A stretch of 64,000 bases of DNA from Roseiarcus sp963709655 (GTDB lineage Bacteria; Pseudomonadota; Alphaproteobacteria; Rhizobiales; Beijerinckiaceae). The notes below the pieces were generated by a model that saw only the letters and a program-made list of their open reading frames with translations, had not been told where the DNA came from and did no database searches. Of this stretch, positions 44,890-53,028 are shown piece by piece. Positions within the stretch are counted from its first letter, which is position 1. Every line of letters begins with the position of its first letter. A program made the translations under genes and the position numbers. The stretch is taken from contig CAVPXF010000023.1 of NCBI GenBank assembly GCA_963709655.1, forward strand, positions 124,001 through 188,000. The letters run 5' to 3'.

Positions 44890-46409
44890 GAATCTGCCCG
44901 GAAGAGCACGCTAAGAACGTCCGGGAAGCTGTCCGCAAACTCGGTTGTCCGCCAATCCGTCAGAACGCCCGATTTCCGGACAGAATGCGAGTCGCCCGGC
45001 GAAGGTTCGATTTTCGGAGCAGATTCAAACCCTTTGGAATGACTCGATAATCCGCTTAGGCGACGCCCAAAGACTGGTGAATCGGTTTGGTGTTCTACTG
45101 GCGTGGGCTGTTTACGGGATTCCTGTCGCCGGGGCTGCGGTCTATAGCAGATAGATGATCGACGAATCACTGCTGCGAGCCCGTTACGAAGCGCTTCGTT
45201 CCTCTCTGAACGAACGGGGCCGGCGGTTGAACGCGGCGGCGGAGGCGAAGGCCGCGGGCTACGGTGGGATTGCGGCGGCGGCGCGCGCGACGAAGGTCGC
45301 CCGCAGCACGATTGGACGCGGTCTGAAGGACCTGCAGGACCCCGGTTCATTGACAGGAAAGGTGCGGCGGAAAGGCGGCGGCGGCCCTCTGTTGACAACC
45401 AAAGATCCGACGCTGCTGGCGGACTTGCAACGATTGCTCGAGCCCGCGACGATGGGCGATCCGATGCGGCCATTGGTATGGGTGTCCAAGAGCCACGAGA
45501 AGCTGGCGACGGCGCTTCGCCAGATGGGCCATAAGGTGAGTTCGTCAACCGTTCCCAAATTATTGCGGGAATTGAAATACTGCCGCCATTACAACCGGAA
45601 GACCAAAGAGAGCGGCAAACATCCCGATCGCGACGCGCAGTTCGAATATATCAACGCCAAGGTCGAAGCGTTCCAGGCAGCCGGCGAACCCACGATATCA
45701 ATCGACGCGAAAAAGAAGGAATTGCTCGGCGAATTCAAGAACGGCGGCAGCGACTATGGGCCGCAAGGCCAGCCGATCGAGGTCAATACCCACGATTTCG
45801 AGGACAAGGAGCTCGGCAAGGTCGTTCCTTACGGCGTCTACGACATCGGCGCCAACCTCGGCTATGTCAGCCTCGGAATCGACCACGATACCGGGCAATT
45901 CGCGGTCAACGCGGTTCGTCTATGGCTCGAACAAATCGGCCGCGGGCTGTATCCCGGCATGAAGCGCCTGATGATCACGGCCGACGGCGGCGGCTCCAAC
46001 GGTTCACGCTTGCGTCTGTGGAAGTTGGCGCTCCAGCAACTTGCCGATGAAACCGGGCTGATCATCCAGGTCTGCCACTACCCGCCGGGGACATCGAAGT
46101 GGAACAAGATCGAGCACCGCATGTTCTGTCACATCACACAAAACTGGCGCGCCATGCCTCTGGCCAGCCTGCTCATCGTCATCGCACTGATTTCCAACAC
46201 AACAACGAAAACCGGCTTGAAGATTTCCTGCGGGCTCGATCGCAATACCTATCTCAAGGGCATCAAGGTTTCCGACGCGGACATGGCGAGCCTGAACATA
46301 ACCCGCGACGCGTTCCACCCAGAATGGAACTACAACATCGCGCCGAGAAAAAACACCATGGAGCGATAGTCTTTGGGCGTCGCCTTAGCGTGCTCTTTCG
46401 GGAAAATTC
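44890..46409 (+). mobile_element. ISAzo13-like insertion sequence
   Basis: A 1520-bp element is bounded by 26-bp imperfect inverted repeats: left GAATCTGCCCGGAAGAGCAC... (44890-44915) and right 46384-46409, matching in about 23 of 26 positions. A second, inner inverted repeat GGCGACGCCCAAAGACT is exact at 45058-45074 and at 46369-46385 on the other strand. At the right end outer and inner parts are contiguous. At the left end they are separated by about 142 bp, as if the left end had been split. The transposase gene fills the centre. No target-site duplication was recognised. Confidence 0.75.
45155..46369 (+). CDS. ISAzo13 family transposase
   Basis: The 404-residue DDE transposase has an N-terminal helix-turn-helix (GGIAAAARATKVARSTIGRGLKDL) and a catalytic core with ISIDAKKKELLGEFKNGG (first D), RLMITADGGGSNGSR (second D) and YPPGTSKWNKIEHRMFCHI (E). 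The C-terminus NYNIAPRKN is also family-typical. The frame is intact, so the element may be active. It starts at the ATG of MIDESLLRARYEAL and ends within the inner right repeat. Confidence 0.93.
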   Translation: MIDESLLRARYEALRSSLNERGRRLNAAAEAKAAGYGGIAAAARATKVARSTIGRGLKDLQDPGSLTGKVRRKGGGGPLLTTKDPTLLADLQRLLEPATMGDPMRPLVWVSKSHEKLATALRQMGHKVSSSTVPKLLRELKYCRHYNRKTKESGKHPDRDAQFEYINAKVEAFQAAGEPTISIDAKKKELLGEFKNGGSDYGPQGQPIEVNTHDFEDKELGKVVPYGVYDIGANLGYVSLGIDHDTGQFAVNAVRLWLEQIGRGLYPGMKRLMITADGGGSNGSRLRLWKLALQQLADETGLIIQVCHYPPGTSKWNKIEHRMFCHITQNWRAMPLASLLIVIALISNTTTKTGLKISCGLDRNTYLKGIKVSDADMASLNITRDAFHPEWNYNIAPRKNTMER

Positions 46410-46561
46410 TCTAATGACCCCTTCAAACGACGGATTTCGAGGGTGTGGGTCGTTAGCAGCCTCCCTCGGTTGCGCGGGGTTCACGGATGGCGATCTCAGC
46501 GCCGTTGAGCGGAAGGTAATCGAGCTTCACGTTCAAGCTCTTGCCGCGCCTGCCGTCTGGT

Positions 46562-47449
46562 TTATCGGCCTCGACCTCGTGGTTTCGGCTTGGACCGCAC
46601 GCCAGCGCCGGCAGTCGCGGCCTTACCGTGCGGGATCACAGTTTTCGGCTCTTCCTTTTTGAACTTGACCTTTTTGTCATAGGTCGCGCGGTGCATTTGG
46701 CGCTTCGTCTGCCTTTCTGTTTCAAGGGACAGCGAGAGATTTTGCTCCACGTTGATTGAGACGGACGCTGGTCCCGGGGTCTGAACCGAATGACTTGCAG
46801 TTGAAGTGTCGGCTATTGATTGCCCATCAATAGCGCTGACGGCGCTCGCGAAAATGTGATTTATATCGACAGTCGCCTTAAGGTCGATTTCCAAATTCAC
46901 ATGACTGATGATCCATACAATCACCGCGATTACGAAAAAAACTCCCTCCTTGCGCTTCAGAAGTGGGGCGATCTTCTCAGCCAAGGCGGGCGAGATAGCT
47001 TCTACACCCTCAAGAAGCTCCTCTTCGGAGGGGACCTCAGCACGCGCCCAATCCGTAAGCTCACGGAGCTGTCTGGCGAATTCTCCCGCTGCAAAGCGTG
47101 TCCCCACCCCCGCCAAACCCGTCCCCGAACTGGCGAATTCTCCCGCCGCAAAGCGTGTCCCCACCCCCGCCAAACCCGTCCCCGAACTGGCGAATTCTCC
47201 CGCCGCAAAGCGTGTCCCCACCCCTCCCTTCCTCACGCCCGGCTGATCGCCGTTGGTGAACTCAACGCCGGCGGCCTCCAGGGCGGCGCGCAGGGCCTCG
47301 ACTGTTTTGGCCCGACCGGACAATGGCCCCGGCTTGCGCTCAAGACGCTTCACTGACGGCAGGGACACTCCCGACGCGCGCACCAAGTCGGCCTGCTCCC
47401 ATCGAAGGAGGGCGCGCGCCGCTCGTACTAGCTCGCTCGTTATCAACAT
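46562..47449 (-). CDS. XRE-type HTH protein with tandem repeat and membrane segment
   Basis: The 295-residue protein opens with an XRE helix-turn-helix (MLITSELVRAARALLRWEQADLVRASGVSLPSVKRLE). A Gly-rich region follows, consisting of nearly three copies of the 19-residue unit GVGTRFAAGEFASSGTGLA. A likely transmembrane helix (GVFFVIAVIVWIISHV) lies near residue 168. The C-terminal third is hydrophilic and ends in basic residues. HTH plus one membrane helix suggests a membrane-tethered regulator, but no family covers the whole length. The repeat is encoded by the 57-bp tandem array at 47073-47225. It sits next to the IS element and may be accessory. Confidence 0.6.
   Translation of the reverse strand: MLITSELVRAARALLRWEQADLVRASGVSLPSVKRLERKPGPLSGRAKTVEALRAALEAAGVEFTNGDQPGVRKGGVGTRFAAGEFASSGTGLAGVGTRFAAGEFASSGTGLAGVGTRFAAGEFARQLRELTDWARAEVPSEEELLEGVEAISPALAEKIAPLLKRKEGVFFVIAVIVWIISHVNLEIDLKATVDINHIFASAVSAIDGQSIADTSTASHSVQTPGPASVSINVEQNLSLSLETERQTKRQMHRATYDKKVKFKKEEPKTVIPHGKAATAGAGVRSKPKPRGRGR
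47073..47225. repeat. 57-bp tandem repeat (about 2.7 copies) inside the XRE gene
   Basis: Copies start at 47073, 47130 and 47187 with CTGGCGAATTCTCCCGC and are nearly identical. The first two full copies differ by one base. 57 bp is 19 codons, so copy-number changes keep the reading frame. High identity points to recent expansion by slippage or recombination. Confidence 0.9.
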
Positions 47450-47533
47450 TTTTTGATCCGTGATAGATTAACTCTGAACCTTCAAGGATCATTATTAATC
47501 CCGTAGGGCCCAAAACGCAAGAGGAAATTCCCG

Positions 47534-48143
47534 ATGACCGCGCACAGCCCGACTCCTCATAGCAACTGGCCTCATCGCGCTCAGCGCAGCGACCTCGCCG
47601 GCGCGCGCGGACCTACTGATTTTTGCGAGCGTCGGCATGCTGCCCTTCGGTCCATTCACGCCGACCGAGGAGATCATCGTCACCGGCTCGATCGAGAACG
47701 TCTCGAACCAAGACGTGACAGTCTGTGAGGGCACGGGCGTCTGCGTGGGCGCGAGCGTGGCCTCGACCTACGAGCTGGGTGGTTTTGCTTCTAGCCCCGA
47801 CGGCTACACATTCAGTTTCGGCGACGGCAGCGATCCGAGCGCCGGTTTTCTCGATGGCAAGCCGAGTGGCACGTACGCGCCGGGACAAGAGAAGAGCTTC
47901 ATTTTCGGCGAATACACCCCCGATGGTGGTATCGCCGCGCCGGGCAGCTATAGCTTCGGCGACCAGTTGCAGATCTTCGCTGGCACGCCGGACCGCCCGA
48001 TGGTCGGTTCATCCAGTTTTGGCGGAACCTGGCAGGTCGTGCCCGAGCCCTCGACTTGGGCCATGCTGCTGCTCGGCTTCGCCGGCATAGGCATCGCGGG
48101 CTATCGCCGGGCAAGGGGCGCGATCGTCACTCAACGCAGATAG
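47534..48143 (+). pseudogene. PEP-CTERM sorting-domain protein (one +1 frameshift in the signal peptide)
   Basis: The joined product of about 202 residues has a signal peptide (LLIATGLIALSAATSPARA), a Gly/Ser/Asp-rich body and a C-terminal PEP-CTERM signal: VPEPSTWAMLLLGFAGIGIAGYRRARG, i.e. PEP motif, hydrophobic helix and basic tail, recognised by exosortase. The frame from ATG 47534 shifts at 47548-47555, CCCGACTC, next to a GANTC site. Removing one C gives MTAHSRLLIATG, a normal signal-peptide start. AGAGGA precedes the ATG. PEP-CTERM proteins are exported and usually linked to exopolysaccharide. Confidence 0.75.
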
Positions 48144-48204
48144 GTAAAATCTCAAATTCAGGCTCAGGGCCGTCGTCTTCGCGTTCGTAGAAGCGCGCGC
48201 CCGT

Positions 48205-49312
48205 TCATTCGGCGGGGCTCGCCTCCGGGGATGGCTGCGAGCGCGCGACGCTCGAGCGGCGCCTCGAGAAGTAGGCGAGGACGACGAGCGGTCCGCTGAC
48301 CAGCGCCATGCCGACGACGAAGGCCGGTCCGGGAATGAAGCTGAGCGTCGGGATCCACCGCGACAGCGGCCATGAGATCAGCGCCGAGATCGCCGGGACC
48401 AAGAAGAAGAACATGGACACGGCGCCGTTGTCGTTCTTCGTTTCCGTCAACGCCAATTGGTAAAGGAGCCGGCCTGACGGCCGAAGCCGCCAGCGTGCCG
48501 GCGAGAAGCAGCACGATCGCCATGACCGACTGCTCGCTGAGATGCGACGGCGCCTGCCCCAGACTGAAGCCGATGGCCGCAGCCGGCAAAAGCACGAGCG
48601 CCGACACGGAGAAATTGGCGCCGATCGCGGCCGCTTCGTCGTAGTCCGAGAACCACTGGTAGACGAGCGTCCCGCTCAAGGCGAAGAACGCCGGCACTGG
48701 CAGGGCGTAGATCCATTTGCAGCGGATGAGGCCCGCGATCACGTCCTGCGCGAGCGCCTGGTGGTCGATCTTCATCTGGCTCCAGGCGATCGCCGTCGCG
48801 CCGCAGAACGCCACGGCGAAGGCCGGCCAGAACGCCCAGGGCGAGATCGAGATCGATCGCCTCGACACGGCATAGGCGATGAGCGCCGCCCAGAACGGCG
48901 AGAGATTGAGCACCGCCGCGGTGATGATCGGATGGGCGATGCTGAGGCCGATGTCGTAAAGCGACAGCCCGGCGAGACCGATCAGAAAGATGACTGCGAG
49001 CTTCGGCCATTGCCGGACGTCGAGCAGGATGGCCGCAAAGTCCCGTCGGCTCGCTCGTCGCCAAATCAGGAATGGGAGCGACAGCAGCAGCGCCAATTGG
49101 GTGAGCGCCATGAAGTCCAGGGAACTCAGCGTCCGCGCCGCAAGCGCCGAGAGCGGCTCCTGCAGGGCCAGCAGGGCCGCGGTGGCGATCGCGTACAGGA
49201 TTCCGAGGCCGTAGTCGGCCTCGTCGCGTCGCCGCGACCTCGGCGGCGTCGATTCGGAGATCCGGGGCTTTTGCATCGCTTCCCTGCAGGCTGTCTCTGT
49301 CGGCGCCGACAC
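48205..49312 (-). pseudogene. EamA/DMT-family transporter (one frameshift near the 3' end; probably intact)
   Basis: The joined protein of about 368 residues has ten hydrophobic segments in two EamA-like halves, for example FMALTQLALLLSLPFLIW, SLYDIGLSIAHPIITAAVLNLSPFWAALIAYAVSRR and MFFFLVPAISALISWPLSRWIPTLSF. The frame shifts near 48470-48480 by one extra base, just after LAGTLAASA. The paralogue at 50227-51378 reads straight through GTLAASAAGRLLYQKALTAT at this place, showing how it should read. Substrate unknown. The ATG at 49276 is an alternative start. Confidence 0.82.
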
Positions 49313-49639
49313 AACCCAAGACGGCGCATTCCCCGCGGGGCGACCCCGTTTCGCTTATAGACTTCGTTCCCAACGGACCGCGTGGCCGATAAAAAGCGCC
49401 GCCTTCAAGACAACAACCGCTCGCTTCAGGATTTTTCCCCGGCGGTGTTGACTTCCGCCGCGCGCCTTACTGTCTTTAATTCCAGCATTATGCCGCAAAC
49501 TTGGCCGGATTGCGCCATCACGCAAATGTTACTTCAACGAACGAGCATTTGTAGGCTACCCGCAAAATATCTGCTGAAGCCGCGTCATGCGGTTCCCAGT
49601 GCGACGCCGCAGCCGAGGCGATCGGCGGCGGCCGGAAAT
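49313..49639. other. Intergenic stretch between transporter and periplasmic protein
   Basis: No gene was found. The part from about 49450 to 49570 is more AT-rich than its surroundings and may contain the promoter of the transporter on its left (minus strand). No clear boxes or hairpins were seen. Confidence 0.4.
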
Positions 49640-50173
49640 TCAGGGGGCTTGTGCGAAGGCGACCTTCATCGAGGGCGTCCGGGCGCCGCTGATCTGAACG
49701 AGAACGAGGTCGCCGGGCGCAAGGGCGAAGCGCTCGCTTCGGCGCACGTCCCGGCAGTTCGGCGCCTCGCTGGTTGCGACGGCGGCAAGCCGGGCGCCGT
49801 TCTCGAACACGTCGATCGAGGCGTTGCGAGAGATCGTCACCTGATAGAGGCCGGGGCGCGGGACGCCGAAGAACGTGACTTCGCCGCTGTAGCCGCCAGG
49901 CCGAGGGCTCTTTTGCGGCGGCAGAAAAAACCGGACCTTGTCGCTGGGCTCGAGCCTCAGGTCGACCGCCCGGTCGATACGGGCGAGCCGCACGCCCGAG
50001 GCGCCGCGCCTCAGAGTCTTGGCGGCGAACCACGCGCGCTCGTTCGAAACCGGCCAGGCGAAGCCGTCGCATGCGGCGGCTTTCTCGTGCGAGGTCTGGT
50101 CGGTCGCGCGGGCCATCGTGGCGAGGCCGAAAGCGAAGACGAGCGTCAGCAAAGGCATCGTCGCGGGCTTCAT
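49640..50173 (-). CDS. Exported protein of unknown function
   Basis: The 177-residue protein has a signal peptide (MKPATMPLLTLVFAFGLATMARA) and a beta-rich body: CDGFAWPVSNERAWFAAKTL, LEPSDKVRFFLPPQKSPRPGGYSGEVTFFGVPRPGLYQVTISRNASIDVFENG and ERFALAPGDLVLVQISGA. It contains two cysteines that could form a disulfide. Similar short alphaproteobacterial proteins are known but not characterised. The frame is open 69 codons further upstream into the neighbouring transporter, so the ATG at 50173 with its signal peptide was chosen. It lies between two paralogous EamA transporters. Confidence 0.75.
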   Translation of the reverse strand: MKPATMPLLTLVFAFGLATMARATDQTSHEKAAACDGFAWPVSNERAWFAAKTLRRGASGVRLARIDRAVDLRLEPSDKVRFFLPPQKSPRPGGYSGEVTFFGVPRPGLYQVTISRNASIDVFENGARLAAVATSEAPNCRDVRRSERFALAPGDLVLVQISGARTPSMKVAFAQAP

Positions 50174-50226
50174 CTCGCATGCTTCTTCTACACGCTTGCG
50201 GCCTCGACCCCTTGCCGGGACCCCGG

Positions 50227-51378
50227 CTACTCGGCGCCCATCGCCTCGAAGGAGGACGGCGCCGGTTCGACGCTCCTGCCCCGCCGGGAGACAGCCGACA
50301 AGAGAAGGAGCGGCCCCATGACAAGCGACAGGCCGAAGCCAAAAGCCGGGCTTGGGATGAATCTCAATGTGGGGATCCACCCCGACAGAGGCCAGGAGAT
50401 CAGCGAAGAGAGGCCCGGAATCAAGAGGAAGAACATCGTGACGTAGCCGTTGTCGTCCCGGGTCGCGGTCAAAGCCTTTTGATAAAGGAGCCGCCCGGCG
50501 GCCGAGGCCGCGAGCGTCCCGAGAAGCAGGAGTCCGATGGCCCCGGCCGCCTGCTCGCTGAGGCTAAAGGCGGGTTGGAAATGGGCGCGGATCGTCGCGG
50601 CCGGAATGAGGATCGCCGCGGACACAAAGAAGTTGGCGCTGATCGACCCAGCCTCGTCGAAGTCCGGGAACCACTTGAAGACGAGGGTGCCGCTCAGGGC
50701 GAAGAACGCCGGCATCGGCAGGGCGTAAATCCATCGGCTGTGCAGCAGGCTTGCGCTCACGTCGCGGGCGAGAAACCGGCTGTCGATGTCGATCTGGCTC
50801 CACGCGATCGCCATGGCGCCGCAGAACGCCACGAAAAAGCAGGGCCAGAACGCGGCGGGCGAAACCGAGATCGTCCGTCTCGAGACAACGAACGCGACCA
50901 GCGCGGCCCAGAACGGCGAAAGGTTGAGGACGCCGGCGGTGATGATCGGATGCGCGCTGCTGAGGCCGACGTCGTAGAGCTCCAGTCCCGTGACGCCGAC
51001 AAGAAAAATGACCGCCAGCTTCGGCCATTGCCGCGCATCGAGCAGGATCGCCGCGAAATCGCGCCGGCTATCGGCTCGCGACAGGAGGAACGGCAGCGAG
51101 AGCAGCAGCGCCACCTGCGTAAGCGCCATGAAATCGAGCGAGGTCAGGGTCCGCGCGGCGAGAGCGGAAAACGGCTCCTGGACAGCCAGGAGAACCGCCG
51201 TGCCGATCGCGTAAAGCGTCCCCTGGCCGTAGTCGAGTTGGCTTCTTTGCCGTTGCCTCGCCGACATCGGCTGCGGCCTTCTGCGGGACGCCTCAGTTGT
51301 TTCCGATGCAGCCATAGACGACGCAGTCGGACGGATCGCGTGTGAGGCCTTCTTGCTCATAGACGCGATGCGGAACAC
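50227..51378 (-). CDS. EamA/DMT-family transporter, paralogue of the one at 48205-49312
   Basis: The 383-residue, ten-helix transporter is collinear with its neighbour along the whole length (for example SLDFMALTQVALLLSLPFLL, LYDVGLSSAHPIITAGVLNLSPFWAALVAFVVSRR, and MFFLLIPGLSSLISWPLSGWIPTLRFIPSPAFG). It is intact. The N-terminus of about 40 residues is poorly conserved; the ATG giving MSARQRQRSQLDYGQG is an alternative start. The two copies flank the exported protein gene and probably arose by local duplication. Confidence 0.88.
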   Translation of the reverse strand: MFRIASMSKKASHAIRPTASSMAASETTEASRRRPQPMSARQRQRSQLDYGQGTLYAIGTAVLLAVQEPFSALAARTLTSLDFMALTQVALLLSLPFLLSRADSRRDFAAILLDARQWPKLAVIFLVGVTGLELYDVGLSSAHPIITAGVLNLSPFWAALVAFVVSRRTISVSPAAFWPCFFVAFCGAMAIAWSQIDIDSRFLARDVSASLLHSRWIYALPMPAFFALSGTLVFKWFPDFDEAGSISANFFVSAAILIPAATIRAHFQPAFSLSEQAAGAIGLLLLGTLAASAAGRLLYQKALTATRDDNGYVTMFFLLIPGLSSLISWPLSGWIPTLRFIPSPAFGFGLSLVMGPLLLLSAVSRRGRSVEPAPSSFEAMGAE

Positions 51379-51565
51379 GCTGGGTCGCGGAGAAAAGCGC
51401 CGGCCGCGCGGGCGGCACGGGCTGAACCTCCGCTACACGGCGGCGAGTTGGCAGACGATGGTGATGGAGAGTGCCGCGATGGATGCCTTGAGGCTCTGTT
51501 GCAGCCACGGCTGTCGCCGGGACCGCCAAGATCAGGGCAATGGACAGTGCAAATATTCTTCTCAT
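51293..51565 (-). CDS. Small exported protein, uncertain
   Basis: The 90-residue frame starts with a clear signal peptide (MRRIFALSIALILAVPATAVAAT) and ends DPSDCVVYGCIGNN, a two-cysteine tail. The middle (HRGTLHHHRLPTRRRVAEVQPVPPARPALF) looks less protein-like and might reflect a frameshift pair. It overlaps the start region of the second EamA transporter by 86 bp, which weakens either that transporter's upstream start or this gene's 3' end. I do not recognise the family. Confidence 0.45.
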   Translation of the reverse strand: MRRIFALSIALILAVPATAVAATEPQGIHRGTLHHHRLPTRRRVAEVQPVPPARPALFSATQRVPHRVYEQEGLTRDPSDCVVYGCIGNN

Positions 51566-51847
51566 TGGACGATTCCCGTTCATTTTATTCGGGCATTATC
51601 GCCGAGCGATGAGCGTATGAAATAAACTTGGCGGCATAATGTTATTTATGTAAACGTTAGTTTATGAATCGGCAACAGCGATTGGTGTTTGAACTGCCCT
51701 TTATAAAAAAATATTACATGCACATTGTTACTTTAAAGAAACCGACTTATTATAGGCTCTGCCGCTGTCCGTCTATACTCGGCGCGCATCGCTCGCTCGG
51801 TCCGTCGTCGGGAGCGGATTGCCGCCATGGCGGCCCGTCGGGCGCCC

Positions 51848-52939
51848 TCAGCGAGGCCGGCCCGCCGCCTCCCCGAGAAAATCGTCCATCCGCGTGGCGA
51901 CCGCTGGCATGTCGTACAGCGCCTCGACCCGGGCGCGGCCCGCGCTTTCGAGCCTCTCCCGTTGTTCCGGCGAGTCGCAGAGGCCGGCCAGCGCGGTCGC
52001 CACCGCCTCCGCGTCCGTCGGATCGACCGTCAGCGCGTCGGCGCCGCAGACCTCGGCCAGTCCGCCGAGGCCCGACGTTATGAGCGCCGCGCCGCTCGCC
52101 AGAGCTTCGAGCGCGGTGCGGCCGAAGGGCTCCGGCGTCTTGGTCAGCGCCATGCCGACCGCGGCCTTGGCCCAGGCGTCCTTGACCTCGGCGTAGGGCA
52201 GATTGGCGTCGACGCGCACCCGTTCGCCGAACGGCGCCGCGGCGTCGCGGAGCGCCCGCACGGTTTCGGGCTCGCGGTCGATCGCCGACAGGATGAACCG
52301 GGCGCTCCACTCGGGCCGCGTCTTCAGAACGCGGGCGATCGCCGCCATCGCCTCGCGATGGCCCTTGTCGTCGAGCCCGCGGCCGACCGAGAGGATCAGC
52401 TTGTCCTTCGCGCCGGCGCTCGACCATTCGCGCATGTCGAGGCCGTTCGGAATGGCGCGCATCGGCGCGGTCGCGCCGGGAAAATTCCTGCGAAAGCATG
52501 CGAGACAGTCCTCGCTGCAGAAGGCGAGACCGGCGAGGCGCTTGATTTCGAGATCGCGCTCTGCCCGTTTCAGCGCGCCCGACGCGGCCTTCTCGTAGGC
52601 GTGGCTGTGGAGAATGACTGGAATCCCCGAAGCCGCCGCCACGACCGCCGCCGCCGGCAGGTGGTTCTCGACCACGGCGATATCGACGCTGCGGCGTTTG
52701 AGACGCTGTCCAACCGCCCAGGCCTTGGCGAGGTTGCCGCCGAAGGCGACGTCGTGGACGGTCTCAATTTCGATTCCCTCGAATGGCTCGTCCACCTTTG
52801 GGCAGACGACCAGCGTCGAGCGCCGATAGCGGCTCGCGAGGATCAGGTCGCGCACGCAAAGCTCGACCGACGCCGCCCCCTTCGGTCCGAAGATAGAGTT
52901 GCGCAGGAAGACATAGGCGATGGTCGGGTCACGCGACAT
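51848..52939 (-). CDS. Glycosyltransferase family 4-like protein
   Basis: The 363-residue GT-B fold enzyme has a Rossmann-like N-terminal domain (TIAYVFLRNSIFGPKGAASVELCVRDLI) and a C-terminal donor-binding domain with LILSVGRGLDDKGHREAMAAIARV and the E-x7-E motif in EPFGRTALEALASGAALITSGLGGLAEV. It transfers a sugar to an unknown acceptor, probably in surface polysaccharide or glycolipid synthesis. No other polysaccharide gene is adjacent, apart from the nearby PEP-CTERM protein 4 kb away. It is divergent from serA. Confidence 0.88.
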   Translation of the reverse strand: MSRDPTIAYVFLRNSIFGPKGAASVELCVRDLILASRYRRSTLVVCPKVDEPFEGIEIETVHDVAFGGNLAKAWAVGQRLKRRSVDIAVVENHLPAAAVVAAASGIPVILHSHAYEKAASGALKRAERDLEIKRLAGLAFCSEDCLACFRRNFPGATAPMRAIPNGLDMREWSSAGAKDKLILSVGRGLDDKGHREAMAAIARVLKTRPEWSARFILSAIDREPETVRALRDAAAPFGERVRVDANLPYAEVKDAWAKAAVGMALTKTPEPFGRTALEALASGAALITSGLGGLAEVCGADALTVDPTDAEAVATALAGLCDSPEQRERLESAGRARVEALYDMPAVATRMDDFLGEAAGRPR

Positions 52940-53028
52940 TCGGGCGCTCTCTGCGCGGCGCCGAACGCACGAGCCCGGCCGCGGGTGGGCGCCTACACGG
53001 CGGACTGCGGGGCGTCAACCGGCGAAAG

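Noticed and set aside
47073..47225. The 57-bp tandem repeat as a CRISPR array
   Set aside because: The units are directly adjacent without spacers and keep an open reading frame on the minus strand.
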